Assembly: GCF_012769535.1 (NCBI RefSeq) | Contig: NZ_CP046565.1 | Span: 1,254,501-1,318,500 of the forward strand | Source of the DNA: Methylococcus geothermalis | GTDB taxonomy: Bacteria; Pseudomonadota; Gammaproteobacteria; Methylococcales; Methylococcaceae | Length of the DNA: 64,000 nt | Direction: 5' to 3' | Part shown: positions 47,049 to 58,259 of the stretch, in pieces | Numbering within the stretch: position 1 is the first letter of the stretch | How the letters are laid out: the number at the start of each line of letters is the position of its first letter | The notes under the pieces: model-generated | Database searches by the model: none | Told to the model about the DNA's origin: nothing | Seen by the model: the letters and a program-made list of their open reading frames with translations, nothing else | Made by a program: the position numbers and the translations under genes

Positions 47049-47122
47049 GAATCGGCTGCCGGATCGAAGGGGACGGGATGGCTCGGTCCGATGCTAGCAT
47101 TTTCCGGCTGGTCCCGGGCGGC

Positions 47123-47869
47123 TCACCGATGGCCGCAAGTCGGACAGGCGGGGTTCCGCGCCAGCTTGATTTCGTGCCATTCCAGCCGCAGCGCGTCGAA
47201 CACCACAAGGCGGTTGCTACGGACGGTATCGAGGCCCAGCAGCAGTTTGATGGCTTCCAGGGCCTGCATGCTGCCGATGATGCCGGGCAGCGCCGCGACG
47301 ACGCCGTTGCGGGCGCAGCTCGCATCGAGCTCGCCGCTCTGCGGATACAGGCAGTTGTAGCAGGGATGCTCGCCATCGCCCGGCGTGAATACGGCAAGCT
47401 GTCCCTCGAAGCGGATCGCCGCGCCCGATACCAGCGGGGTACGGGTCGCCACGCAGGCCGCGTTGACCGCAAACCGGGTCGCGAAATTGTCCGAGCAATC
47501 CAGAACCACGTCGACCGCGCCGGCCCAATCGTGCAAGGCCGATGCGGAAAGGCGTTCCGACATCGGCTCGATCCGGACATCCGGGTTCATCCGGCGGAGC
47601 CGGTCGGTACAGGCTTCGGCTTTGCCCCGGCCGATGTCCGCCGTATCGAAAGCGATCTGGCGCTGGAGGTTGGAGAGATCGACCGTATCGAAATCGCTCA
47701 CGACCAGCCTGCCGACGCCGGCGGCGGCCAGATAGATGGCGGCCGGCGAGCCGAGCCCGCCCAGCCCGACGATGAGCGCGCTGGCGCCGAGCAGCCGGGT
47801 CTGGCCTTCGGCGTCGACCTCGGGAAGCATGATCTGGCGGCTGTAGCGGAGGAGTTGAGCGTCGTCCAT
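47123..47869 (-). CDS. moeB: MoeB/ThiF-family sulfur-carrier adenylyltransferase
   Basis: A 248-aa E1-like enzyme. The nucleotide-binding motif is LIVGLGGLGSPAAIYLAAAG, followed by DTVDLSNLQRQIAFDTADIG with the catalytic Arg, DCSDNFATRFAVNAACVATR, and two Cys pairs (CYNCLYP, CPTCGHR) for zinc. It would adenylate the C-terminus of MoaD or ThiS; no moaD/thiS neighbour is present to decide. There is no rhodanese domain. It is divergent from tsaB. Confidence 0.88.
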   Translation of the reverse strand: MDDAQLLRYSRQIMLPEVDAEGQTRLLGASALIVGLGGLGSPAAIYLAAAGVGRLVVSDFDTVDLSNLQRQIAFDTADIGRGKAEACTDRLRRMNPDVRIEPMSERLSASALHDWAGAVDVVLDCSDNFATRFAVNAACVATRTPLVSGAAIRFEGQLAVFTPGDGEHPCYNCLYPQSGELDASCARNGVVAALPGIIGSMQALEAIKLLLGLDTVRSNRLVVFDALRLEWHEIKLARNPACPTCGHR

Positions 47870-48006
47870 CGGGAGAAAGGTTCGGGCTGCCGGGGGGAGC
47901 GGCGATTATAACGGGTACGGGGCTGAGGGAGGTCTGCAGGCAGACCGCCGCGCTGAGTTAAACTGCCCTTTCGCCACAAGTAGCGTATTCCAACAGAATC
48001 CGAGCC

Positions 48007-48693
48007 ATGATCGTACTCGCCATCGAAACCGCGACCGAAGCGTGTTCGGCTGCACTTTGCCATGACGGCGCCATTCTCGAGCGCTACCAGTTGGCGCCGA
48101 GGGAGCACAACCGGCTGATCCTGCCCATGCTGGAATCGCTGCTGGCGGAAGCGGGCTTGGTCCTGGGGCAGGTGGATGCCCTGGCTTTCGGGCGCGGGCC
48201 GGGGTCGTTCACCGGGGTCCGCATCGCCGCCGGGGTGGCGCAGGGCATCGCCTTCGCGCTGGATCTTCCTGTCGCGCCGGTTTCGACCCTGGCCGCCCTG
48301 GCGGACGAGGCGATCGGCCAAACCGGCGGCGACTATGCCTTTCCCTGCATCGACGCGCGGATGGCGGAGGTCTATTTCGCCGTCTATCGCCGGGATGCGG
48401 AAGGTTATCCGGCGCTGCTGGGAGAGGAGCGCGTCCTGCCGCCCGGGCAGGCGGATTTTTCGCCGGCGGAGGGCGTCGGCATCGGAACCGGCAGCGGCTG
48501 GGCCACCTACCAGGCTCGTCTGAGCGGCCTGGCCGGCGGGCGCCTGGCCTCGATTTTGAGCGGGCGCTTCCCCCGCGCCGGCTCGGTCGCGCGGCTCGGT
48601 GCCAGGGTTCACGCCCTGGGCACAAGCGTCCCGGCAGAACAGGCGCTGCCGGTGTATCTGCGGGACGACGTCGCCAGGAAGCCGAAGCCGTGA
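48007..48693 (+). CDS. tsaB: tRNA threonylcarbamoyladenosine synthesis protein TsaB
   Basis: A 228-aa ASKHA-fold protein partnering TsaD and TsaE in making t6A37 on ANN-decoding tRNAs. It opens MIVLAIETATEACSAALCHD, then REHNRLILPMLESLLAEAGL and ALAFGRGPGSFTGVRIAAGV, which are characteristic. The C-terminus is normal. A YrdC/YciO-family gene follows 86 nt later, in keeping with the related pathway. Confidence 0.94.
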   Translation: MIVLAIETATEACSAALCHDGAILERYQLAPREHNRLILPMLESLLAEAGLVLGQVDALAFGRGPGSFTGVRIAAGVAQGIAFALDLPVAPVSTLAALADEAIGQTGGDYAFPCIDARMAEVYFAVYRRDAEGYPALLGEERVLPPGQADFSPAEGVGIGTGSGWATYQARLSGLAGGRLASILSGRFPRAGSVARLGARVHALGTSVPAEQALPVYLRDDVARKPKP

Positions 48694-48779
48694 GTCCGTC
48701 CCGATACCCGTGGGAGTATGGGTTGAGACCGCGATCGGCCGCATATCGGCTGCCGCGGCTCCTGTAGTACACTAACGGC

Positions 48780-49403
48780 ATGGCGCAATATTTCGAGGTG
48801 CATCCCCAGACGCCGCAGCAGCGGTTGATCCGCCGGGCCGCGGAGATCGTCAGCCAGGGGGGGCTGATCGTCTATCCGACCGATTCGTCCTATGCCTTCG
48901 GCTGCCAACTGGACTGCAAGGATGCCCTGGAGCGCATCCGCCGGATCCGCCAATTGGGCGAAGACCATCATTTCACCCTGATCTGCCGCGACCTTTCCCA
49001 GGTTTCCGCTTTCGCCAAGATCAACAACGAAGCTTTCCGCCTGATCAAGACCTTGACGCCGGGGCCCTACACCTTCCTGCTGCAGGCCACGCGCGAGGTG
49101 CCGCGACGGCTGCAGCATCCCAAGCGCAAGACCATCGGGATTCGCCTGCCGGATAACGCGGTTTCGCAGTTGCTGGTGGCGGAGCTGGACGATCCCTTGT
49201 TCAGCTCGACCCTGATCCTGCCAGGCGAGACCGACGGCCTGACCGATCCCGAGGACATCCGCGATCGCGTGGGATCGCGGGTAGAACTGATCCTTGCCGC
49301 GGGAGTCATACCTTTCGCGGAAACCACGATCGTCGACCTGACCGGCGAGTTCCCGGTCGTCGTTCGCCAGGGCAAAGGCGGCATCGGCCTGCTGGGCGCC
49401 TAG
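48780..49403 (+). CDS. YciO/YrdC/Sua5-family protein
   Basis: A 207-aa YrdC-domain protein: GGLIVYPTDSSYAFGCQLDC, EDHHFTLICRDLSQVSAFAK, LTPGPYTFLLQATREVPRRL and KTIGIRLPDNAVSQLLVAEL. The extended MAQYFEVHPQTPQQRLIRRA start is typical of YciO rather than TsaC. TsaC makes threonylcarbamoyl-AMP; YciO-type proteins are close paralogues with a less certain role. Neighbouring tsaB hints at t6A metabolism. Confidence 0.85.
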   Translation: MAQYFEVHPQTPQQRLIRRAAEIVSQGGLIVYPTDSSYAFGCQLDCKDALERIRRIRQLGEDHHFTLICRDLSQVSAFAKINNEAFRLIKTLTPGPYTFLLQATREVPRRLQHPKRKTIGIRLPDNAVSQLLVAELDDPLFSSTLILPGETDGLTDPEDIRDRVGSRVELILAAGVIPFAETTIVDLTGEFPVVVRQGKGGIGLLGA

Positions 49404-49442
49404 CCTTCTCGTCCCTTTTTCACTTTCGAGCCTTATCACACG

Positions 49443-50108
49443 ATGGATGATCTTACTTTGGTTCAGCGTTTCAGCGTCTGGCTGCTGCCCGTGTTGTTCG
49501 CGATCACGCTGCACGAAGTGGCGCATGGCTGGATTGCCAGCAGGCTGGGCGACAATACTGCCAAGAGCCTGGGTCGGTTGTCGCTGAATCCGTTGCGGCA
49601 CATCGATCCGGTCGGAACCGTTCTGGTGCCTGGGCTCCTCCTGGCTTTCGGCGGTTTCATCTTCGGCTGGGCCAAGCCGGTGCCGGTGGACTGGGGCCGC
49701 CTGCGCCACCCGCGGCGGGACATGGCCCTGGTGGCGGTGGCCGGTCCAGGGGCTAATCTGATCATGGCCCTGGGGTGGGCGATCCTGCTGCGGCTGGCCA
49801 TGGAGCTGCCAGAAAGCCTGGATTACATGGCCCTGCCCTTGGGGTTGATGGGCAAGGCCGGCGTCACCATCAACAGCGTTCTGATGGTGCTGAACCTGTT
49901 GCCGATCCCGCCGCTGGACGGCAGCCGGGTCGTGTCCACCCTGCTGCCGCTGCGGGCGGCGATCCAATACAGCCGGATCGAGCCCTATGGCTTCTGGATC
50001 CTGCTGATCCTGATCTATACGGACATTTTGGGGCGCATCATGGTCGGGCCGCTGCTACTGGTCCAGCATCTGGTCTACACCGTCGTCGGTCTGGGCGGGG
50101 GCGCATGA
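49443..50108 (+). CDS. Site-2-protease family (M50) membrane metalloprotease
   Basis: A 221-aa membrane protein with the zinc motif in ITLHEVAHGWIASRLGDNTA (HExxH), a second conserved block GFIFGWAKPVPVDWGRLRHP, and the third-ligand motif LNLLPIPPLDGSRVV (NxxPxxxLDG). About five membrane helices are seen. This short bacterial S2P subfamily has no PDZ domain, unlike RseP; its substrates are unknown. Its TGA overlaps the scpA ATG, a neighbourhood often seen in proteobacteria. Confidence 0.92.
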   Translation: MDDLTLVQRFSVWLLPVLFAITLHEVAHGWIASRLGDNTAKSLGRLSLNPLRHIDPVGTVLVPGLLLAFGGFIFGWAKPVPVDWGRLRHPRRDMALVAVAGPGANLIMALGWAILLRLAMELPESLDYMALPLGLMGKAGVTINSVLMVLNLLPIPPLDGSRVVSTLLPLRAAIQYSRIEPYGFWILLILIYTDILGRIMVGPLLLVQHLVYTVVGLGGGA

Positions 50109-50923
50109 CCGAAGCGCCGTCCGTACCGGGAGCCTTGGAACCGGTCGCTCGGGTCAAGGGCGCGCCGGTCAGCCAGTTGCCGGAAGACCTGTACATTCCG
50201 CCGGACGCGCTGGAGATCTTTCTGGAAACCTTCGAGGGTCCGCTCGATCTGCTGCTGTATCTGATCCGCAAGCAGAATTTCGACATCCTCGACATCCCCA
50301 TCGCCGAGATCACCCGCCAGTACATCGGCTACATCGAGATGATGGACATCATGCGGATGGAACTGGCCGCGGAATACCTGCTGATGGCGGCGATCCTGGC
50401 CGAGATCAAGTCCCGGGTGCTGCTGCCCCGGCCGAAGGAGGCCGAAGCCGAGGAAGAGGATCCACGCGCCGAACTTGCGCGGCGCCTGCAGGAATACGAG
50501 CGGTTCAAGGCCGCGGCGGAGCGGCTGGATGACTTACCGCGGCTGGAGCGCGACCTGTTCGAAACCGGGGCGGGGAGCGATGACATTCCGGTGCCGAAGG
50601 TCTATCCGAGCATTGCCATGAACGATCTGCTGTCGGCGTTCCAGGATGTGCTCAAACGCCTGAACCATACCAGCCATCACCATATCCGCCGGGAAGCGCT
50701 GTCGGTGCGCGAGCGCATGAGCCTGATTCTCGAACGCCTGAACGGCGATGTGACACTGGCTTTCGAAGCCCTGTTCCCGCGCCGCGAAGGGCGCCCGGGA
50801 GCGGTGGTGTCGCTGCTGGCCGTCCTGGAGCTGAGCAAGGAGCGGCTGATCGAAATCATCCAGGACGAGCCCCTCGGGGCCGTGCGGGTACGCTCTCTGG
50901 TCGCCGCCGCCGGTGGTGACTGA
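50105..50923 (+). CDS. scpA: Segregation and condensation protein A
   Basis: A 272-aa kleisin. The N-terminal SMC-binding region is DALEIFLETFEGPLDLLLYL and IRKQNFDILDIPIAEITRQY, then LLMAAILAEIKSRVLLPRPK; the C-terminal winged helix reads VVSLLAVLELSKERLIEIIQ. A 40-residue N-terminal extension precedes the usual start. With ScpB and SMC it condenses and separates chromosomes. It overlaps the protease gene by 4 nt and is followed by scpB 1 nt later. Confidence 0.95.
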   Translation: MTEAPSVPGALEPVARVKGAPVSQLPEDLYIPPDALEIFLETFEGPLDLLLYLIRKQNFDILDIPIAEITRQYIGYIEMMDIMRMELAAEYLLMAAILAEIKSRVLLPRPKEAEAEEEDPRAELARRLQEYERFKAAAERLDDLPRLERDLFETGAGSDDIPVPKVYPSIAMNDLLSAFQDVLKRLNHTSHHHIRREALSVRERMSLILERLNGDVTLAFEALFPRREGRPGAVVSLLAVLELSKERLIEIIQDEPLGAVRVRSLVAAAGGD

Positions 50924-50924
50924 C

Positions 50925-51530
50925 ATGGATCTCAAGTCCATCGTCGAAGCCGCGTTGTTCGCAGCGCAAAGGCCGCTTGCCGTCGCCGAGCTGGAAGCCT
51001 TGTTCGGCGAGGACGAGCGTCCTGACGCTGAAGAGATTCGGCGGGCGCTGGAGACCCTGGCGGAGGAATACTCGGAGCGGCCGCTGGAGCTTCGCAAGGT
51101 GGCCAGCGGTTATCGGTTCCAAGTTCGCGCCGCCTATGCGCCGTGGCTTTCCAGGCTGTTCGAGGAGCGGCCCGGCCGCTATTCGCGCGCCCTGCTGGAG
51201 ACCCTGGCGATCATCGCCTACCGGCAGCCGGTGACACGCGGCCAGATCGAAGAGATTCGCGGCGTCGCGGTCAGTTCGGGGATCATCCGCACGCTCACCG
51301 AGCGGGAATGGGTGACCGTGGTCGGCCATCGCGACGTTCCCGGCCGCCCGGCCCTGTTTGCCACCACGCCCCAGTTTCTCGATTATTTCAATCTCGAATC
51401 CCTGGCGGATTTGCCGGCCCTGCCGGAATTCGCCGTATCACCGGAGTTAGAAGATGTCCTTGCCGCCGCGCAAACCGACCAAACCCGTCCGCCCGAGGAA
51501 CCGTCCGCTCCCGCCGGCGCCGGGGTCTGA
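50925..51530 (+). CDS. scpB: Segregation and condensation protein B
   Basis: A 201-aa tandem winged-helix protein, with IVEAALFAAQRPLAVAELEA, YRFQVRAAYAPWLSRLFEER, LLETLAIIAYRQPVTRGQIE and IRGVAVSSGIIRTLTEREWV. It dimerises and binds ScpA. ATG 50925 is preferred; GTG codons at 50913 and 50916 overlap scpA. The last 77 nt overlap rluB in another frame, and the stop falls within a CTGAGCCTGCCGAAG motif. Confidence 0.94.
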   Translation: MDLKSIVEAALFAAQRPLAVAELEALFGEDERPDAEEIRRALETLAEEYSERPLELRKVASGYRFQVRAAYAPWLSRLFEERPGRYSRALLETLAIIAYRQPVTRGQIEEIRGVAVSSGIIRTLTEREWVTVVGHRDVPGRPALFATTPQFLDYFNLESLADLPALPEFAVSPELEDVLAAAQTDQTRPPEEPSAPAGAGV

Positions 51531-52368
51531 GCCTGCCGAAGCCGGTGAGGGCGAACGTATCCAGAAGGCGCTGGCGCACGCCGGTTTCGGGTCCCGGCGA
51601 GAGATAGAGGGCTGGATCCGCGAGGGCAAGGTCTTCATCAACCGCCGTCCCGCGCATCTGGGCGACCGCTACCGCAAGGGCGATCAGGTCATGCTGAACG
51701 GCCATCTGATCAATCTCGAAAAGCGCCTGCAGGCGGCCACCCGGGTCCTGCTGTACCACAAGCCGGTCGGCGAACTGGTCAGCCGGCGCGATCCGGAAGG
51801 CCGTCCGGTGATCTTCTCGCAATTGCCGCGGCTGGAACTGGGGCGCTGGGTCGCGGTGGGGCGGCTGGACGTCAACACCCAGGGACTGATCCTAGCGACC
51901 AACAGCGGCGAACTGGCGCATCGTTTGATGCACCCTTCGCGCGAAGTCGAGCGCGAGTACGCCGTCCGCATCCTGGGGACGGTCAGCGAGGCCATCATCG
52001 AGAGACTGATCAACGGGGTCCAGCTCGACGACGGTCCGGCGCGTTTCGAATCGGTCGTAGAGGCCGGGGGAGAGGGCGCGAACCGCTGGTTCCATGTGGT
52101 GGTCCGGGAGGGGCGCAACCGGCTGGTGCGGCGCCTGTGGGAATCGCAGAACCTGGTCGTGAGCCGCCTCATCCGGGTGCGCTATGGGGATATCGTTCTG
52201 CCGCCGCGGCTGCGCGCCGGCGCCTCCGTCGCGCTGGAAGGGGAGGCTCTGGACGGTTTGCTGCGTTCCGTGGGACTGCCGCCGGTGACGCCGGAAACGC
52301 CGCCGAAGCGGCGTTTCGGCGGCGAAGTCCGGGGCCGGGAGAGCGGATTCCGCAAGCGGCGGAGCTAG
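51454..52368 (+). CDS. rluB: 23S rRNA pseudouridine synthase RluB
   Basis: A 304-aa RsuA-family enzyme modifying U2605 of 23S rRNA. After a Pro/Arg-rich lead (residues 1-30) come the S4 domain (ERIQKALAHAGFGSRREIEG) and the catalytic domain with GRLDVNTQGLILATNSGELA, where the Asp is catalytic, then REYAVRILG. The C-terminal tail is basic (KRRFGGEVRGRESGFRKRRS). The ATG at 51454 makes a 77-nt overlap with scpB; the first conserved residues come after the overlap, so a later start is possible. Confidence 0.93.
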   Translation: MSLPPRKPTKPVRPRNRPLPPAPGSEPAEAGEGERIQKALAHAGFGSRREIEGWIREGKVFINRRPAHLGDRYRKGDQVMLNGHLINLEKRLQAATRVLLYHKPVGELVSRRDPEGRPVIFSQLPRLELGRWVAVGRLDVNTQGLILATNSGELAHRLMHPSREVEREYAVRILGTVSEAIIERLINGVQLDDGPARFESVVEAGGEGANRWFHVVVREGRNRLVRRLWESQNLVVSRLIRVRYGDIVLPPRLRAGASVALEGEALDGLLRSVGLPPVTPETPPKRRFGGEVRGRESGFRKRRS

Positions 52369-52454
52369 CTTTCTGCAAGGCGGCGAAGCAGGTATGATGC
52401 GGCCCCAGCGCCGCCGAGGAGAACGCTCCGGATCCGGGAGAAGGACGTATTTCA

Positions 52455-53066
52455 ATGAACACCCATATCGTTTGGCATCAATCCACCGTAGTCCGCGATC
52501 AGCGCGAACAGCAGAACGGCCATAAGAGTTTCATCCTCTGGTTCACCGGCCTCTCCGGCGCCGGCAAGTCAACCCTGGCGCACCTGGTCGAGCAGCGCCT
52601 GTTCGAACAGGGCTGCAAGACCTATGTCTTCGACGGCGACAACGTCCGTCATGGCTTGTGCTCGGATCTGGGGTTCAGTGCCGAGGACAGGTGCGAAAAC
52701 ATCCGCCGAATCGGCGAGATGAGCAAGCTGTTCGTCGATGCCGGCGTCATCGCGCTGACCGCATTCATTTCGCCCTTCCGCCGCGACCGCGACCTGGTCA
52801 GGGCGCTGGTCGAACCCGGCGACTTCGTCGAAATCTTCTGCGACGCCCCGCTCGAAGTTTGCGAGCAGCGCGACGTGAAAGGGCTGTACCGCAAGGCCAG
52901 GAGCGGTGAGATTCTGGATTTCACCGGGATTTCCTCGCCTTACGAAGCGCCGCTCAAGCCGGAAATCCTGGTGCGGACGGGAGAGCACGGCCTGGACGAT
53001 TGCGCGGGACAAATCCTCGAATATCTCGAAAAGAACGGAAAGATCAACCTGAAAACGACAAGGTAG
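52455..53066 (+). CDS. cysC: Adenylyl-sulfate kinase
   Basis: A 203-aa kinase phosphorylating APS to PAPS in sulfate assimilation. The P-loop is [60 protein letters not shown] and [16 protein letters not shown] are the APS-binding blocks. The lid region has [20 protein letters not shown]. Sulfurylase genes (cysD/cysN) are not adjacent. It ends 6 nt before galU, so they may share a transcript. Confidence 0.95.
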   Translation: MNTHIVWHQSTVVRDQREQQNGHKSFILWFTGLSGAGKSTLAHLVEQRLFEQGCKTYVFDGDNVRHGLCSDLGFSAEDRCENIRRIGEMSKLFVDAGVIALTAFISPFRRDRDLVRALVEPGDFVEIFCDAPLEVCEQRDVKGLYRKARSGEILDFTGISSPYEAPLKPEILVRTGEHGLDDCAGQILEYLEKNGKINLKTTR

Positions 53067-53072
53067 GACATC

Positions 53073-53951
53073 ATGGCAAAAGTCATCAGAAAAGCCGTTT
53101 TCCCGGTTGCGGGGCTGGGGACCCGCTTCCTGCCCGCCACCAAGGCCAGCCCGAAGGAAATGCTGCCGGTGGTGGACAAGCCGTTGATTCAATATGCGGT
53201 TGAAGAGGCCGTGGCGGCCGGCATCGACGAGATGGTCTTCATCACCGGTCGCAGCAAGAACGCGATCATGGACCATTTCGACAAGGCCTACGAACTCGAG
53301 ACCGAACTGGCGGCGCGAGGCAAGGACGACATCCTGAACATCGTCCGGAACATCATTCCGCAGCATGTCACCTGCATCTACATCCGTCAGGCCGAGGCCT
53401 TGGGCTTGGGCCACGCCGTCAACTGCGCCAAGGCGGTCATCGGCAACGAACCGTTCGCGGTGCTGCTGGCGGACGATCTGATCGACGGCAGCAACCACGG
53501 CGGCTGTCTGTCGCAGATGGTCCGGATCTTCGACAAATGGCAGTGCTCCGTGCTGGGCATCGAGCGCATCGATCCCAGCGAAACCCACAGCTACGGCATC
53601 GTGAAAACCAGTCCGATCGAGGCTGGGCTGGACAAGGTCGAGGCGATCGTGGAAAAGCCGCGGCCCGAGAATGCGCCGTCGAACCAGGCGGTGGTGGGGC
53701 GCTACATCCTCACGCCGGCGATCTTCGACAAGCTGGCCAATGTCTCGCGCGGCGCGGGCGGGGAAATCCAGCTCACCGACGCCATCGCGATGCTGCTGAA
53801 CGAACAGACGGTGCTGGCTTACGAATTCAACGGCAAGCGCTACGACTGCGGATCCAAGCTGGGCTATCTCATCGCCACGGTGGAGCAGGGCCTGCAGCAT
53901 GCCGAGCTGAGGGCAGGCTTCGAGGCCTATCTGAGGAGCCTGCAACTCTAA
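53073..53951 (+). CDS. galU: UTP--glucose-1-phosphate uridylyltransferase
   Basis: A 292-aa nucleotidyltransferase producing UDP-glucose for polysaccharides and lipopolysaccharide. It opens [20 protein letters not shown], then [20 protein letters not shown]; the metal-binding [11 protein letters not shown] and the glucose-contacting [20 protein letters not shown] follow. The length is normal for GalU. It converges on an aminotransferase gene with a strong hairpin between them. Confidence 0.96.
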   Translation: MAKVIRKAVFPVAGLGTRFLPATKASPKEMLPVVDKPLIQYAVEEAVAAGIDEMVFITGRSKNAIMDHFDKAYELETELAARGKDDILNIVRNIIPQHVTCIYIRQAEALGLGHAVNCAKAVIGNEPFAVLLADDLIDGSNHGGCLSQMVRIFDKWQCSVLGIERIDPSETHSYGIVKTSPIEAGLDKVEAIVEKPRPENAPSNQAVVGRYILTPAIFDKLANVSRGAGGEIQLTDAIAMLLNEQTVLAYEFNGKRYDCGSKLGYLIATVEQGLQHAELRAGFEAYLRSLQL

Positions 53952-53963
53952 GAGGCGAAGCAG

Positions 53964-53993
53964 GGCATTGCCGGGGGTGGCCCCGGCAATGCC
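53964..53993. terminator. 13-bp-stem hairpin between convergent galU and aminotransferase genes
   Basis: GGCATTGCCGGGG, loop GTGG, CCCCGGCAATGCC: a perfect 13-bp stem. No long U-tract follows on either strand, but its place between convergent genes suggests bidirectional termination. Confidence 0.65.
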
Positions 53994-53999
53994 TCGCGT

Positions 54000-55181
54000 T
54001 CATCTGGAGAGGGTGGCCGCCAGGCGCTCCATGGCCTTTTCCAGATTGGCCATGCTGGTGGCGATGGACAGGCGGATGTGGCCCGGCGCGCCGAAAGCGG
54101 AGCCGGGAACCACGGCCACGCCGCCCTGTTCGATCAGGTATTCGGACAGCGCCAGGTCGTCTGCCAGATTCAGGCTTGCCATCGCCGCTTCGACATTCGG
54201 CAGCACGTAGAACGTGCCGTGGGTTTTCAGGCAGTTGACGCCGGGAATGGCGTTCAGCTTGCCGACCACGAAATCGTGCCGCTCCTTGAACGCCCTGACC
54301 ATGGAGGCGATGAAGCCCTGCTCGCCATTGAGCGCGGTTTCGGCGGCGACCTGCGAGATCGAGGTGGGATTGGAGGTGCTCTGCGACTGGATGTTGGTCA
54401 TGGCTTCGATCAGCCGCTCGGGTCCTGCCGCGTAGCCGATGCGCCAGCCGGTCATCGAATAGGCCTTGGATACGCCGTTCAACACCACGGTCCGGTCGTA
54501 CAGCTCCGGGCAGACATTCAGGATGTTGCTGAATTTGCCTTCCCAGAGGATATGCTCGTACATGTCGTCGGTGGCGATGACGACCTCGGGAAACCGCCGC
54601 AGCACCTCGCCGAGGCCGGCCAGCTCGTCCGCGGTATAGGCCATGCCGGTGGGGTTGGACGGACTGTTGATCACGAACAGCCGGGTCCTGGCCGTGACCG
54701 CGGCTTCCAGTTGCGCCGGGGTGATCTTGAAGGACTGAGCCTGCGGGGCTTCGACGATGACCGGCATGGCGCCGGCCAGCAGCACCATGTCCGGATAGGA
54801 CACCCAGTACGGCGCCGGGATGACGACCTCGTCGCCGGGATTGAGCAGGGCCTGGGCCAGATTGTAGAAACTCTGCTTGCCGCCGCAGGACACCAGGATC
54901 TGCTTGAGCGTGTAATCCAGCCCGTTTTCGCGCTTGAATTTCGCCTGGATCGCCTGCTTGAGGCCGGGCGTTCCGTCGACTGCGGTGTATTTGGTGAAGC
55001 CCTTTTCGATGGCCTGGATGGCCGCCTGCTTGATATGGTCGGGCGTATCGAAGTCGGGTTCGCCGGCGCCCAGTCCGACGATGTCCTTGCCGGCGGCGCG
55101 CATCGCCGCGGCGCGGGCGGTGACGGCAAGGGTCGGAGACGGCTTGATGGACTGGACGCGGTCGGAAAGTTGTATGCTCAT
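54000..55181 (-). CDS. Class I aminotransferase, aspartate aminotransferase type
   Basis: A 393-aa PLP enzyme of the Igamma/AspB type. Visible blocks are GLGAGEPDFDTPDHIKQAAI, SCGGKQSFYNLAQALLNPGD, NSPSNPTGMAYTADELAGLG, the PLP-lysine motif VLNGVSKAYSMTGWRIGYAA and IRLSIATSMANLEKAMERL. It probably interconverts aspartate and oxaloacetate with 2-oxoglutarate; prephenate or other substrates are possible in this subfamily. It is divergent from uvrB. Confidence 0.9.
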   Translation of the reverse strand: MSIQLSDRVQSIKPSPTLAVTARAAAMRAAGKDIVGLGAGEPDFDTPDHIKQAAIQAIEKGFTKYTAVDGTPGLKQAIQAKFKRENGLDYTLKQILVSCGGKQSFYNLAQALLNPGDEVVIPAPYWVSYPDMVLLAGAMPVIVEAPQAQSFKITPAQLEAAVTARTRLFVINSPSNPTGMAYTADELAGLGEVLRRFPEVVIATDDMYEHILWEGKFSNILNVCPELYDRTVVLNGVSKAYSMTGWRIGYAAGPERLIEAMTNIQSQSTSNPTSISQVAAETALNGEQGFIASMVRAFKERHDFVVGKLNAIPGVNCLKTHGTFYVLPNVEAAMASLNLADDLALSEYLIEQGGVAVVPGSAFGAPGHIRLSIATSMANLEKAMERLAATLSR

Positions 55182-55358
55182 CAGTTTCGCGGATTGGCTG
55201 GAAAAATCGAGGCGTTATGTTACCGGTTAGCCGGCTTTCCTTGAACTCCATGAGCGGAAAATTTGTCATTACCGATATCGCGGCCGTCCGGCCTGGGCGG
55301 TCCGGATATCGTTGGAAACACCCGGTTCAGTGATTTTCTCCTGGAGGTTTGACACGCC

Positions 55359-57440
<2,082 letters not shown>

Positions 57441-57526
57441 TGCTTGCAAAGCCTCCGTTCAGCCGGGACGCGGAATCGCCGACCGGGAAAAGGCCAAGAT
57501 CGAAGCTGAATGAACAGGGGGTAAAT

Positions 57527-58240
57527 ATGGCACGACGCATCATCGTATGGGACCTCGCCACGCGAATATTCCACTGGTCGCTGGTGACCAGCTTTTTCGG
57601 CGCCTATCTGTCGGCCGACAGCGACTACCGGGTGCTGCATGTGATGTTCGGCTACACCATTCTGGGGCTGATCGGTTTCCGGCTACTGTGGGGATTCGTC
57701 GGGCCGCGCTATGCCCGGTTCAGTGAGTTCGTGCGCGGACCGCTCGCGATTTTCCGCTACCTGAAAAGCCTGCTGTCCAAGCACCCCGAGCATTACGTCG
57801 GCCATAACCCCGCGGGGGCCGTCGCCATCGTGCTCCTGCTGTTTCTCGGCATTCTCGTCTGCACTTCCGGCCTGCTGTCCTACGACGAACGCTGGGAGAA
57901 TTCGCTGAAGAGCTTCCACGCCCTCCTTTCCCATTGCATGCTGGCGATCGTGTTCGTCCACATCGGGGCGGCGATCATTTCGGGTTTCCTGCATCACGAA
58001 AACCTCGTCCTTTCCATGCTCACCGGCTACAAGGAAGGCGAGGCGGGCCAATCGATAGTGGGCACGCGGCCCTGGGCGGGGCTGATGCTCGCGGCGGCGA
58101 TCGCTTCGTTCTGGATGCTGGCGCTGCCGGCGAATCCCTTTCGGGACGACACCGGACACGGCGAGGCGGTGGCAACCGCGGATATTCCTGAAAAATCGCA
58201 GGAATCGTTCACGATGTCGTCGAAGTCCGGACGGTTCTGA
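57527..58240 (+). CDS. Cytochrome b561/hydrogenase-type membrane cytochrome b
   Basis: A 237-aa integral membrane protein with about four helices and the conserved start IIVWDLATRIFHWSLVTSFF, where the first heme-ligand His lies in helix 1. Further His residues are in YRVLHVMFGYTILGLIGFRL, KSFHALLSHCMLAIVFVHIG and GFLHHENLVL, matching the cytochrome b561/Ni-Fe-hydrogenase b-type family. It would pass electrons between quinol and a periplasmic c-type partner. ATG 57527 has AGGGGG 6 nt upstream. Three c-type cytochromes lie 2.4 kb downstream. Confidence 0.88.
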   Translation: MARRIIVWDLATRIFHWSLVTSFFGAYLSADSDYRVLHVMFGYTILGLIGFRLLWGFVGPRYARFSEFVRGPLAIFRYLKSLLSKHPEHYVGHNPAGAVAIVLLLFLGILVCTSGLLSYDERWENSLKSFHALLSHCMLAIVFVHIGAAIISGFLHHENLVLSMLTGYKEGEAGQSIVGTRPWAGLMLAAAIASFWMLALPANPFRDDTGHGEAVATADIPEKSQESFTMSSKSGRF

Positions 58241-58259
58241 TTTTCCCCGGAGCGGCGGC

